Below are positions 31,361 to 40,764 of a stretch of DNA of 64,000 bases, piece after piece. The first letter of the stretch is position 1. Every line of letters begins with the position of its first letter. This DNA comes from Meira nashicola. Lineage: Eukaryota; Basidiomycota; Exobasidiomycetes; Exobasidiales; Brachybasidiaceae. The notes beneath the pieces are model-generated. The model did not search any database. It was not told the origin of the DNA and worked only from the letters and a program-made list of their open reading frames with translations. A program made the position numbers and the translations under genes. Location: assembly GCA_001600355.1 (NCBI GenBank), contig BCJU01000001.1, positions 2,935,178-2,999,177 on the forward strand. The letters run 5' to 3'.

Positions 31361-32057
31361 TTTGCTTCTTATCTCACTTCTCTTTAAAATTTCGTCAAGG
31401 GTTTCCGCTTCTTTTTCTTAGAACAATTTCTTTCATTTCAAGAAATGATCATGCTCTCTCATACAGACACTCAAATTTCATGGTCCTCACGTATTCGTCC
31501 CACCTCTTTTTGTGGATCATCATACCCAAGACAAGACCCAACAATATCAAATACCCTTTCTGGTTTTCTTAAAGCTGGATTTCGATATAATTTCCTTAGC
31601 TGAGCTTTGGAGTTAACCGACAATTGCGCATAGATACTTTACAACCGCACAACACATTCGCTCAATCTTTTGTACTTTTCTTGTTTTTATCATAACCTTT
31701 TTTTTGTAAATGTTTGCTGATCAGTTTATTTTGTCTAACTTTGGTCGCACATTCATCCATATACACACACCCACTTTCGTTTTCACCATCTCCTTGTACA
31801 TAAACATACACAAGAGAGAGACATTCATTTTAATCCAATTCATTGCATTTTCTGCATTCTTGTTGAGTGAGCGGGCATTTGTCAGGCGGGGTTCTAAAGC
31901 GTGTGTGCATGTGAGGCAGTTGTACAGTGTTTAGCGTAAAATCAAAGCGGCTCGCGCACGCACGGCAAAAGCATTATTATAAAAGTAACAACTTAGACCG
32001 ATCTCCGTTTGATCCATACAGGTTGCTGCCCGTCATCCACAATCATCTCTATGCAAG
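31361..32057. other. Intergenic region before UGO1
   Basis: 697 bp with no gene seen. It carries the 3' end of the mucin gene and a pyrimidine-rich upstream region of UGO1. A 74-codon frame at 31710 has no features. Confidence 0.55.
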
Positions 32058-33995
32058 ATGTCTACGCAGGGCGAAGGTAGATCGCATCCTTTGCGACCGT
32101 ATTATTCGCCTTCAGATGAAGGTACAGCTTTTGTTGCTACTACAACACCACGATTTCAATCATCCAATTCAGGCGGCGTGAATGCGTCATCCGGATCATC
32201 AAGAGGAGGATCTTTTGCGCCTGCAGGATTGAGCTCAAGTAGATATGCAAGCGCAAATGATGATGCAAGTTTAAATGAGGCAATTGCTGATTTAAATGGT
32301 GGAGGAGGTGGGGTAAAAGATTGGGCTCGTTCAATTGCTATTTCGGCAGCTTTTGGTTATACATCAACATGTTTAGCAATGCCATTTGAAGTTGGAAAGC
32401 TATTATTACAAATTCAATGGGTACCTAGAGATGAGGTTTGGGTAGCATTTGGAGATATGGAAAGAGAAGATGAAATGGTAAAAATGAATTCATTAGCAAG
32501 AAGTAGGACCAATCAAAAAAGATCTGGTTCTCCTACAAGTAGACGTACAGCGATCGGTCGTAATGAATGGAATGAAGGTGAAGAAAGTGACGATGGTCCA
32601 GACGATGACGATTTGATGGATGGTTCATCAAGCTGGGCAGATGAAGGAGGAAATAGAAGAGATTTCGGAGGTGAACAAGATGAATTATCGGATGAAGATG
32701 ATGCGGAAGCTTACTTTAGAGATTTATCTGATCAATCAGGAAGGCCTACAAATTTAACCAGCCGAACGGAACGACAAAAAAGGAAAAAGACAGATTCATC
32801 AGGATACGTGATGCGTAAAAGCGTTCATGAAGATACGACAAGACCTGAATTTGTTATGCCAGTCGTCGTTCGAGGTGGAGTATGGGAAATGATTAAAGCA
32901 GTTGGAAGGGGAAAAGAAGGTTGGCTAGGCTTATGGAAAGGATCTTTGACAACATTCTTGATCGATACCACAACACAGACCATTCAGCCTTTCGTATCTT
33001 TCATTCTTTCGTTTGCTGTCCCTTCTGCTTTGACACCTTTGCCTTTGCCGTATGCACCATACCCTCTCAGATCATTGAGTCTGCTCTTAGCCTCACATCT
33101 GATCACAGGTGTCATCGTTTCTCCTTTGGATCTCGTCCGTACAAGATTGATTGCTCAATCTACTCTACCACCTCACCGCAAGTACAACTCACCCTGGAAT
33201 GCACTTCAACAGATTCTACATGAAGAAGGTGGCTGGCGTACGGTCTACTTTCATCCCAACCTTTTCATTCCGACTGTATTGGATTTCACAGTACGACCTC
33301 TTTTGAGTTTAGGAGCTCCTCTTTTCATCGAACATAGATTACGACTTGATCCATTAACCAGTCCAGTTCGTTATTCGCTTGCTGAATTTTGCATTTCAAC
33401 AGCAAGTCTTTTGGTCACTCTGCCAATCGAGACTGTAAGAAGGAGATTACAGTTACAAGCAAGGGCGGCATGGGGCAAGAAAATCTCAAAAGTGCACGGA
33501 AGTAGACCTAAGCCAAATCATAGAAGTTCCGGATCAGCAAGTACACTTTCTACCCTCCAAGGTCAAGAAGAAGTTCAAAAGAGTCCTTCTTCTCGATCTG
33601 ACAGGAAAGAAATGGGGAACACATTCTTTGCAAGCGTGACTGGAGCTATTCCACAACCAAGCTTCAGCAAGCCTTTACGAACATGTGTGGAAACAAGACC
33701 GAAGCCGTATGAAGGTGTAGCAGAGGCTATTTACCGCATCCTTACAGAGGAGACCAGTACGACACCCGTCAAGAAGATTGGAAGCTCAGCCAAGGGAAGC
33801 AATATTAGCAATTCTGAACCTGCAGACATGAAGGATAGCGGAATCTTGGCTAAACCTGGCTCATCGGCATTCGGCGGTCTATATAGCCTTTATCGCGGTC
33901 TAGGATTCTCCGTTGGGGCAAATGCCCTTGTTTTTGTTCTCACAATCGTAACTGGCGAACGCACTCATGCTACTGCAGGATGGACGGAGATCTGA
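32058..33995 (+). CDS. UGO1: Mitochondrial outer-membrane fusion protein Ugo1 (SLC25-like)
   Basis: Modified mitochondrial carrier protein that links the outer-membrane fusion GTPase Fzo1 with Mgm1 during mitochondrial fusion in yeast. The 645-residue exon has a disordered N-terminus (about 90 residues). A first carrier-like segment ends in MPFEVGKLLLQIQW near residue 120. A long acidic insert follows (about 150-250), then GLWKGSLTTFLID near 296, a classic carrier signature SPLDLVRTRLIAQ near 357, and a late LPIETVRRRLQLQA near 455. Carrier motifs are incomplete, as in Ugo1, rather than three full repeats of a solute transporter. A second Ser/Lys-rich insert precedes the last hydrophobic helices. 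Initiation at 32058 is the first ATG in this frame; an ATG seven bases upstream is out of frame and might dampen translation. Confidence 0.85.
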   Translation: MSTQGEGRSHPLRPYYSPSDEGTAFVATTTPRFQSSNSGGVNASSGSSRGGSFAPAGLSSSRYASANDDASLNEAIADLNGGGGGVKDWARSIAISAAFGYTSTCLAMPFEVGKLLLQIQWVPRDEVWVAFGDMEREDEMVKMNSLARSRTNQKRSGSPTSRRTAIGRNEWNEGEESDDGPDDDDLMDGSSSWADEGGNRRDFGGEQDELSDEDDAEAYFRDLSDQSGRPTNLTSRTERQKRKKTDSSGYVMRKSVHEDTTRPEFVMPVVVRGGVWEMIKAVGRGKEGWLGLWKGSLTTFLIDTTTQTIQPFVSFILSFAVPSALTPLPLPYAPYPLRSLSLLLASHLITGVIVSPLDLVRTRLIAQSTLPPHRKYNSPWNALQQILHEEGGWRTVYFHPNLFIPTVLDFTVRPLLSLGAPLFIEHRLRLDPLTSPVRYSLAEFCISTASLLVTLPIETVRRRLQLQARAAWGKKISKVHGSRPKPNHRSSGSASTLSTLQGQEEVQKSPSSRSDRKEMGNTFFASVTGAIPQPSFSKPLRTCVETRPKPYEGVAEAIYRILTEETSTTPVKKIGSSAKGSNISNSEPADMKDSGILAKPGSSAFGGLYSLYRGLGFSVGANALVFVLTIVTGERTHATAGWTEI

Positions 33996-34150
33996 TTCTG
34001 CTACCCTTGCACTTCTATTATATACCCTTATTATTTAATTTCTGCCTAGTCCATCTAGACCTCTTTCGTATTATCATTGCGCAATCGTGAAACACTCGCC
34101 ACTCAATGAGATGATTTGGATTTTAAAACAGTTGTACAAATGTTCTGATA

Positions 34151-35992
34151 TTAAGAACTTGATTTAGAAGCTGCTGCTGAGATAGATGCCTGTAATTCTT
34201 CTCTTTGCTGATTGATTGAATCTTGCATTGCTTGAAGCTTTTCTCTTCCACTTTTGAGCTTTCTTAAACCTTCAGTTTCTACTTCATTGACATAGCGTAC
34301 GAAATAAATAAATGTTCCCATCATCAAGATAAACATCATAACAGAAATTGACCATTGAATTAAACCTTCTTCGGCACGAACGCCTCCCATCTTTTCAATT
34401 TCCCATATGCAATCTTCAAATTGTTTACTCATACTTTGACGTGAAAATTTTTCTTTTACACGATTTTGTGCATTTCCTCTAATCTCTTTTTGTTGACTTT
34501 CGCTCAATTTAAGCAGATCCAACGCAGCAGGGGCCCAGACACTTGCTTTTGCACGGCGCAGAAGACCAGTTCCGCTCGTATTGGTATACAACAATCCGCC
34601 ATTGGGACCACCGGTGCTGCCTTTTTCATCTTTTTGCACGTTTAAATCTACCACACTTTCCATTGGACCTCCAGTATTTGTTGCTAAAACAGGTACACCG
34701 GCTGCCATTGCTTCTAAAGGTACGATTCCAAAATGCTCATCTGTTGGGGTATAAAGCAAAATTCGTGTTGATCGATTCTTCAACAAGCTCGTAAGGAACA
34801 CATACGGTACACTTGGCAAGAAGATCACGCTTGCATTTTTCCATTCAGCTGCAGGTGGAGCACTTGCAGGTGGTTCATGAGGACTTGCACGATTATAAAA
34901 GAGTGTCAAATGTGCTAAGCCATACTTTTGACATTGATCTTGAAGTTCTTTCAACGTCAAAATGTTATCTTGCAATCGGTAATCATAACCACCTGCTAAC
35001 ACTAAGCGCAATTTTTGGGAATTTCCTTGTGCAGCGTATTCTTTTTGTACATGTACAAAAGTTTCTAATGCAAGTGCAACATTCTTCTTTGCCTCGAAAC
35101 GATTGATGGAGATAAGGGTTGGCCTGTCTTCTGACTGAATGATGGTTCGGATTGCTTTTTGAACAGATTCTACGCCAGGATCTGTTGTAGGATTCTTTGT
35201 TTCATTGGCTGTAAGCTTTGCAAGTTGTGATGCAATATGGGCATCTGAAGATTCTTGTAGATCGATACCGGGATAAACAACTCTAGGAATTCTTGCCAAA
35301 CGATAGAATGTACGTTGGAATTGTTTAGAGGTGAATTCCGAATTGACCATAATCTTGTCTGAAGTACTCAAAGTCATCTCTTCCAGCATATCGAACGGAA
35401 TACGATATATCGATCGTACAAATCCTGGACCTGGTTGACCTCTTTCGATAGCTTTTTGTAAGGCGATGCTATTGCTGACATCTTTATCGGGAAAGTGACA
35501 ATAAAAGATCACTCTGGTTGCTGTAAAGATTCGTAAGAATGGAACGATGGCGGATAATTGGTCGACAATAAAGACGTCATATCCTTGTAAAGGTGAAAGA
35601 TTCGTTAATAGCTTATAGAGAAAGTTGGGAATCGTACCATGGAATCGAAAAGCGAACAAAGCAAGTAAGAGTTGAAAAAAGAGTGACACTTGTCTTGCAA
35701 TAGCGAGAGGTAAATGCAATCCTCCAAAAATGTGACGTGGGACACTTGTTTTAGCATGTCGAATGCTCAATGTACCATCCCTCGTTGGCTCGAAACAATG
35801 TGTAGGATCATGATGAGAAGTGATAATATCTACCTCATGACCTAATTCTTGTAAACCTATCGCTGCATCGACCACTAATCGCTCCGCTCCACCGATACCT
35901 AAATCTGGATGAATAAAAGCTACTCGAAAAGTTTTATTTTCTCTGATTTGCTTGTTGATCTCTTCCGTATTATCATGAGGATCTAAAGCCAT
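34151..35992 (-). CDS. ALG2: Alpha-1,3/1,6-mannosyltransferase ALG2
   Basis: ER-membrane GT4 glycosyltransferase that adds the second and third mannoses (alpha-1,3 and alpha-1,6) to the dolichol-linked N-glycan precursor, from GDP-mannose on the cytosolic side. The protein has 613 residues. HPDLGIGGAERLVVDAA near residue 28 is the ALG2 signature. The GT-B C-terminal domain shows SINRFEAKKN and the nucleotide-sugar site EHFGIVPLEAMAAGVPVLA with the EX7E-type glutamates, near residues 418-440. A hydrophobic helix near residue 560 and a coiled, charged C-terminus end the protein, making it longer than yeast Alg2 (503). I placed the start at the ATG at 35992. The longer frame to 36073 begins with GTG. 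Confidence 0.93.
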   Translation of the reverse strand: MALDPHDNTEEINKQIRENKTFRVAFIHPDLGIGGAERLVVDAAIGLQELGHEVDIITSHHDPTHCFEPTRDGTLSIRHAKTSVPRHIFGGLHLPLAIARQVSLFFQLLLALFAFRFHGTIPNFLYKLLTNLSPLQGYDVFIVDQLSAIVPFLRIFTATRVIFYCHFPDKDVSNSIALQKAIERGQPGPGFVRSIYRIPFDMLEEMTLSTSDKIMVNSEFTSKQFQRTFYRLARIPRVVYPGIDLQESSDAHIASQLAKLTANETKNPTTDPGVESVQKAIRTIIQSEDRPTLISINRFEAKKNVALALETFVHVQKEYAAQGNSQKLRLVLAGGYDYRLQDNILTLKELQDQCQKYGLAHLTLFYNRASPHEPPASAPPAAEWKNASVIFLPSVPYVFLTSLLKNRSTRILLYTPTDEHFGIVPLEAMAAGVPVLATNTGGPMESVVDLNVQKDEKGSTGGPNGGLLYTNTSGTGLLRRAKASVWAPAALDLLKLSESQQKEIRGNAQNRVKEKFSRQSMSKQFEDCIWEIEKMGGVRAEEGLIQWSISVMMFILMMGTFIYFVRYVNEVETEGLRKLKSGREKLQAMQDSINQQREELQASISAAASKSSS

Positions 35993-36365
35993 CTTTGAAT
36001 TTGCGTGAGAAGATGTTGTTGGAGGGACTTTTGAAAGCTGTAAATCCGGAGAAGGTTGCACACACGCACGCACGCGTCAAAAGAGTGTGTATTCTAATGC
36101 ACACACTTCTCCACGCTAATCATTCGGAAAAAGGCTCTACAGCAAACATAATCAAAATTGCGGGTGTACCGAAATCTTCTCCAGAACCATAAAGATCGAT
36201 GCATATATTCACCTCTTTCTTCAAAAATGTTCTCCTTAATTTTTGTGTTTGAAGTGGTATAATTGTACCCCTTAATTTTACTGACATGCTCCTCTTGACA
36301 TAAAAAGGACAAAAGTGAACGATGATCGTAACTTATTCGTTTCACTCTCACTCCATCTAGACAAA
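35993..36365. other. Divergent upstream region, ALG2 / secreted protein 1
   Basis: 373 bp between divergent starts. It includes alternating CACGCACG repeats near 36062-36077. No gene is seen. Confidence 0.5.
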
Positions 36366-37100
36366 ATGATGACAAAATTCTCTCTCACCACTTTTTCCTT
36401 ATTGCTGATATTATTTGTAGAAGTGATTCTCACAGCTCCACCTAAAGAAGATGCTTCAAAATTGACTTTCAAACAAACGCCAGTTTCTCCTTCAATGGCA
36501 AAAGTGATTATTTCTTCAATGGCAACTCCACCTTTTGATGCTCAAGGATTTCTTGCTCAAGGTGCATATTATGGTGGACCACGTTCATCAATTGCAGCAG
36601 ATAATGTATTACAACAAGCAATGGGCTGGGGAATGGGTTTAACTACCGTTCAATTTCCATTAAATAAACTTAAATCTATCGAATATGTTCCTGGTCCACC
36701 TGACGATTTTACAGATAAATGGAACGGAGGTGCTTATTCTATGGCTTATACTTGTCATACCTATGGTCAATCAATCGTTGATAAACTAAACGCAGATTGT
36801 AAAAATTGCGGAAAGACGTTTCTGTTGGGAATCGTTTGGGGTACTTTTACTGGAATGAATTTTGATAAAGATGCAATAATTTCAGCTGGTTGTTCTGTTT
36901 TCGAAGTAACGAATAACGATAATTGTTTTGCTAATTTCCCTTCTGCTTGTTCGATTCGCGCTGTCGGTCAACCAATCCAACTATGGGATAATGTTCCAAC
37001 CAAAATCAGCCTTGATGCAAAATCTCGCGGTCAAATCATTTCCGCAATTAAGCAATATGCATCCGCAAAACATCAAAATATTGCTGTTCCGCCTAATTAA
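36366..37100 (+). CDS. Small secreted protein, tandem family member 1
   Basis: First of five same-strand paralogues. It has 244 residues in one exon, with a signal peptide of about 24 residues and likely cleavage after LTA. I do not recognise the family. The mature core shared by all copies reads roughly YYGGxR near residue 69, a GWG segment near 87, a WxxGAYxxAxxCH block near 121-131, CKNCGK near 147, GMNFDKDA near 164, CSxxEVTN near 177, and NCFANFPxxCSIRAVG near 188-203. It ends in an SRxxIIxAIKxYA helix. Six cysteines are conserved and could form three disulphides. There is no membrane segment or GPI signal, so release from the cell is expected. The start at MMTKFS was chosen because it begins the signal peptide; upstream codons in frame are unrelated. 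The role (effector, antimicrobial, wall protein) is unknown. Confidence 0.85.
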   Translation: MMTKFSLTTFSLLLILFVEVILTAPPKEDASKLTFKQTPVSPSMAKVIISSMATPPFDAQGFLAQGAYYGGPRSSIAADNVLQQAMGWGMGLTTVQFPLNKLKSIEYVPGPPDDFTDKWNGGAYSMAYTCHTYGQSIVDKLNADCKNCGKTFLLGIVWGTFTGMNFDKDAIISAGCSVFEVTNNDNCFANFPSACSIRAVGQPIQLWDNVPTKISLDAKSRGQIISAIKQYASAKHQNIAVPPN

Positions 37101-37165
37101 TATTTGTTATATCATTACATTCCATAATATAACTCCTTTTCTCATTTTTTAATTTGGGTGTGGAT

Positions 37166-37319
37166 TGTTTTATTTAGTAAGGAGCCGGTATGGAGAATGA
37201 GAGGAACGCCACATGAACAAAATAACTCCATCTTTATATACTATATTTCTGCTTTTCTCTTTCGAATTGTCCTCTATAAACCATCATCACCTTTACAAAA
37301 TACTTATCAAGCAGCAAAA
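37166..37319 (+). promoter_or_regulatory. Duplicated promoter, secreted protein 2
   Basis: This stretch matches the one before copy 3 (38357-38510) in the same order: AGTAAGGAGCCG at 37176, a GAACGCCACAT block, CTCCATCTTTATATAC with a likely TATA box near 37233, and an A/C-rich leader. Conservation of noncoding DNA points to the core promoter of the pair. Confidence 0.65.
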
Positions 37320-38042
37320 ATGAAGTTCTCTACCAGCAGTTATATTAGTGTTGTATTCACTCAGCTTATTTTATTATCCCAATTCAATTTTATTGTTTAT
37401 GCAAACGAACCAATATCCAAATCAATTTCACCTGCAATGAAAAAGGTAACGATTGATACAGTTTTATTCCAACCTGATCAAAATCCTGAGTTTTTACAAC
37501 AAACGATATTTTACGGAGGAGAACGATTTACCTTGGCAGCTGATGATTTATTTCAAGAAGTTTTTGGATACGGTTTTGGTTTAACAACCGTTCAATATCC
37601 TTTAGGACAATTAAAAGGTGATGATTTTATTCCAGGTGGGCCTGATGGATATGGTAATTATTGGAAAGACGGTGCTTATGGAATGGCAATTTCTTGTCAA
37701 AAAGAGGGCGAATCGATTGTAAAAAAGATGAATCAAGATTGTCATAATTGCGGAAAATCTTACTTTTTAGGTGCAACTTGGGGAATTCTTAAAGGAATGA
37801 ATTTTGATAAAGATGCAGTTCTTATTGCAGGTTGTTCAGTTTTAGAAGTTGTTAATTCGAACAATTGTTTTACAAATTTCCCAAAAAGTTGTCCTATTCG
37901 TGCTGTTGGTCATCCATTCGATTTATGGAATAATGTTCCGACAAGAATCGCTGTTAATTCAAAATCAAGAGCTGAAATTATTGCTGCCATAAAAAAGTAT
38001 GCCGCAAGTAAACATCAAAATATTGCCGTACCACCCTTTTGA
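37320..38042 (+). CDS. Small secreted protein, tandem family member 2
   Basis: Paralogue of 240 residues starting at MKFSTSSYIS, with a signal peptide of about 28 residues ending near VYA. It is closest to copy 3, sharing roughly three quarters of mature residues by eye, including long identical runs such as GGERFTLAADDLFQE and KSYFLGATWGILKGM. Compared with copy 1 the region before the CxxC differs (HNCGKSYFLG) and IWGT is replaced by TWGI. All six family cysteines are present. The open frame extends upstream to 37158, but that extension covers the conserved promoter and has no signal-like sequence, so the ATG at 37320 is preferred. Function unknown. Confidence 0.85.
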   Translation: MKFSTSSYISVVFTQLILLSQFNFIVYANEPISKSISPAMKKVTIDTVLFQPDQNPEFLQQTIFYGGERFTLAADDLFQEVFGYGFGLTTVQYPLGQLKGDDFIPGGPDGYGNYWKDGAYGMAISCQKEGESIVKKMNQDCHNCGKSYFLGATWGILKGMNFDKDAVLIAGCSVLEVVNSNNCFTNFPKSCPIRAVGHPFDLWNNVPTRIAVNSKSRAEIIAAIKKYAASKHQNIAVPPF

Positions 38043-38356
38043 ATTTATATGACATAGAACTAGTTGAACTATAATAACGACTTTGAAAAAAAAAAAAACT
38101 TTCTTCCCTTTACAAAGAATGTAACATTTATTCTTCTCGGCTCTTTCTTTCAAATACTAATTTATAACTTTTGCGGCGCGGATATTCAGCCCTCACTTTA
38201 TTAAACGGATATCCGTACTGTCAAGATATAAATGACATTGTGATTATGTTTGTTCTAACTAGTTAGAATAAGAATAGAGATATCAAACCGAAATTAGTCA
38301 CCGGTTCATAATATAATTGCAATTCTTATTTCTTAAGTTGAGTGCAAAATATTCTA

Positions 38357-38510
38357 CTTTATTTAGTAAGGAGCCGATAGCCAGAATAAGAAGAACGCCA
38401 CATCACATCAACAAGATAGCTCCACCTTTATACTTCCGCTTTTCTCTTATAAGATATCCTTCTTTCTCTAAATACCATCATTACCTCATCAAAATAATTA
38501 TTAAGCAAAC
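38357..38510 (+). promoter_or_regulatory. Duplicated promoter, secreted protein 3
   Basis: Counterpart of 37166-37319, with AGTAAGGAGCCG at 38365, an AACGCCACAT block, and CTCCACCTTTATAC as the TATA-like element about 80 bp before the ATG. The TATA core is shorter than in the first copy. Confidence 0.6.
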
Positions 38511-39209
38511 ATGAAGCTCTCTATAATTAGTGCTATATTCACTCAGCTTTTTTGTATTGTTTACACAAAAGGACAATTATCCAAATCAATTTCAAATTCA
38601 ATGGAAAAGGTAACTATAGATACAGCCACTTTTCAACCTGAGCAAAATCCCGAATTTTTAGAACAAGCAATATTTTATGGAGGAGAACGATTCACTTTAG
38701 CAGCTGATGATTTATTCCAAGAATTTTTTGGATACGGTTTAGTTTTAACAACTGTTCAATATCCCGTTGCTCGCCAATTAAAAGGTGATGATTTTATTCC
38801 AGGTGGACCTGATGGTTGGCAAGATTTATGGAAAGATGGTGCTTATGCAATTGCATATTCTTGTAGCAAAGTTGGCGAAGATAGTGCAAAGAAGATGAAT
38901 CAAGGTTGTAATGATTGCGGAAAATCTTACTTTTTAGGTGCAACTTGGGGAATTCTTAAAGGAATGGATTTTGATAAAGATTCAATCCTTATTGCAGGTT
39001 GTTCAGTTCTAGAAGTCATTCAAACAAATGATTGTTTTGCAAATTTTCCAAAAGGTTGTTCTATTCGTGCTGTTAGTCAATCATTCGATTTATGGAATAA
39101 AAATCCAACAAGAATCGCTGTTAATTCAAAATCAAGAGCTGAAATTATAGCCGCTATCAAAAAGTATGCCGCAACTAGTAAACAGAATATTACCTTACCA
39201 TCCGCTTAA
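38511..39209 (+). CDS. Small secreted protein, tandem family member 3
   Basis: Paralogue of 232 residues. The signal peptide is the shortest of the set (about 18-20 residues, MKLSIISAIFTQL then FCIVYTKG). It lacks about eight residues found in copy 2 and contains an extra cysteine. The core matches copy 2 with a one-residue insertion before QLKGDDFIPGGPDG and changes at the CxxC (NDCGKSYFLG) and in the last ten residues. The six core cysteines are kept. With its promoter and 3' flank it forms the second unit of the 1.19-kb duplication. Secretion is likely but weaker than for its siblings because of the short, cysteine-containing leader. Confidence 0.82.
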   Translation: MKLSIISAIFTQLFCIVYTKGQLSKSISNSMEKVTIDTATFQPEQNPEFLEQAIFYGGERFTLAADDLFQEFFGYGLVLTTVQYPVARQLKGDDFIPGGPDGWQDLWKDGAYAIAYSCSKVGEDSAKKMNQGCNDCGKSYFLGATWGILKGMDFDKDSILIAGCSVLEVIQTNDCFANFPKGCSIRAVSQSFDLWNKNPTRIAVNSKSRAEIIAAIKKYAATSKQNITLPSA

Positions 39210-39716
39210 ATTTGAATCTTTCGTAGTAAATTTGATGAAGAAAAGCCATACCTTTATAAAGAATGTAACATTTATTCTCGGCTCCGAATACGAACTAATA
39301 ATTTTTGTGGGCGTAGACAATGCGCCCTCATTTCTTTAGACCGACATCCGTTCCGTCAAAATATGAATGATATGCGATCATGCTTGTTTCAATTAATTAT
39401 AATGCAAAACGGAAATATCAAGCCGTCTTTTTCTGTTGCGAAAAATTAAATTTTCACATTACGATTCCACTTTGGGTCATTCGGATTTTCCTGTTTCATC
39501 ATAATCGCTTACACTCCTAAGATTTTCTCTTTGCGTTCTTTATTAGGATCACATCTGGCGCGTTTCGGAGCCATATGATCCGTCTTTTTATTTTATTTTG
39601 TGTACCTCTCTTGTATATTGTTTTCATTTTTATTGCTTTATTAATGCAACAATATTTGACGTGGAATTCGTTGCTCCTTTAAGTATTTTCACTCCTATCA
39701 TCATCCTTCTCCAAAT
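39210..39716. other. Intergenic region within the secreted-protein array
   Basis: 507 bp. The first 215 bp are the degraded copy of the 3' flank found after copy 2. The rest is AT-rich upstream sequence of copy 4 and does not resemble the promoters of copies 2 and 3. Confidence 0.6.
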
Positions 39717-40448
39717 ATGACTATCAAATTCAACTCATTCATTCTCTTGACTTTATTGTTGCTGGCTCTTGTTGAATTAAGCCATGCAAAACCAAAAAAG
39801 AAAGGGGGTAAAGATGTAGCAGCATCATCACCAGCAAAAACAGTTTCTCCAAATTTGAAAAGTGTAGTCATTTGCGATAACAGTCAACCGCCATTAGATC
39901 CTTCTACTTATCTTCAACAAAGTCAATTTTATGGTGGAGCACGTTCAACATTAATAGCTGATAACCTTCTCGATCAAGGATTTAGCTGGGGTTTGGATTA
40001 TACAATCATTTCTTATGATCCTTCAACAACTGCACAAGAGTTCACTCCAGGTGTATCTGAACATTTTGCAAAAGTATGGCAAGATGGTGCATATGCTTTA
40101 GCATTCAGTTGTCATAAAGATGCAGTTGGAACGGTTGATAATTTAAATAAAAAATGTAATGGTACTTGTGGAAAAACTTATTCTCTTGCTTTAATTTGGG
40201 GAACATATGCAGGTATGAATTATGACAAAGATCACGTTCTTATCGCAAGTTGTTCGGCAATAGAAATCACAAACTCAGATCATTGCTTTGATAATTTTCC
40301 TTCTGGTTGTCAAATTAATGCTGTTGGCGATACGTTTAGCATATGGGATTCAACGATCAAGAGAATTGCGGTAAACCTTAAATCGAAAGCCGCAATTCTT
40401 GCCGCTATTAAAGCATACTCTAGTACAATCTCTATCCCTTCTTCATAA
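39717..40448 (+). CDS. Small secreted protein, tandem family member 4
   Basis: The most divergent intact paralogue, 243 residues. A strong leucine-rich signal peptide (about 24 residues, ending SHA) is followed by a basic KPKKKGGKD segment that none of the other copies has, which might be a processing or wall-binding stretch. The core keeps YGGARSTLIADN, WQDGAYALAFSCHKD, GMNYDKDHVLIASCSA and HCFDNFPSGCQINAVG. The CxxC becomes KCNGTCGK, with one extra residue between the cysteines, and the C-terminus lacks the HQxI motif. An additional cysteine sits in VICDNS near residue 59. This is consistent with an older duplication under selection. Confidence 0.83.
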   Translation: MTIKFNSFILLTLLLLALVELSHAKPKKKGGKDVAASSPAKTVSPNLKSVVICDNSQPPLDPSTYLQQSQFYGGARSTLIADNLLDQGFSWGLDYTIISYDPSTTAQEFTPGVSEHFAKVWQDGAYALAFSCHKDAVGTVDNLNKKCNGTCGKTYSLALIWGTYAGMNYDKDHVLIASCSAIEITNSDHCFDNFPSGCQINAVGDTFSIWDSTIKRIAVNLKSKAAILAAIKAYSSTISIPSS

Positions 40449-40764
40449 ATTCTTACATATTAATCCTATCCCTAACTTCTTTTCTCCTTTTCTTTTCGTT
40501 TTGTGATTTATGAATGAAATAGAAAGTGATCCGTATTGGAGTCCAATATACTATTTCGATAAAATGGAGAAAGGGGAAGCCGCAACTTTCATTTGCACAT
40601 TTTCAAGTCAACGTGAAATCACCTCAATTTGGCGTATTGAGCCGTTTTTCATCCAGTCTTTTGAGCGAAAATGCTTAAATATCGACTTATTTTGACTTTT
40701 CATCGAAGTAAACTACATTTTCCCTCCTCAACCGATCATTTCCAGTTCTGCAATTTAATTTACG
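40449..40764. other. Intergenic region before family member 5
   Basis: 316 bp between copy 4 and the broken copy 5. A 61-codon frame at 40510-40695 shows no relation to the family and is not called. Confidence 0.5.

Larger units (their letters stand above)
37166..39425 (+). repeat. Tandem duplication, unit about 1.19 kb (two copies)
   Basis: Unit A runs from about 37166 to 38355 and unit B from about 38356 to 39425. The landmark AGTAAGGAGCC recurs at 37176 and 38365, a shift of 1,189 bp. Upstream, coding and downstream parts all align by eye. The 3' flanks share AATGTAACATTTATTCT, a CTCGGCTC block and a ...ATCCGT...TGTCAA.. segment, which in unit A contains a 12-bp palindrome at 38205-38216. 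Confidence 0.8.
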
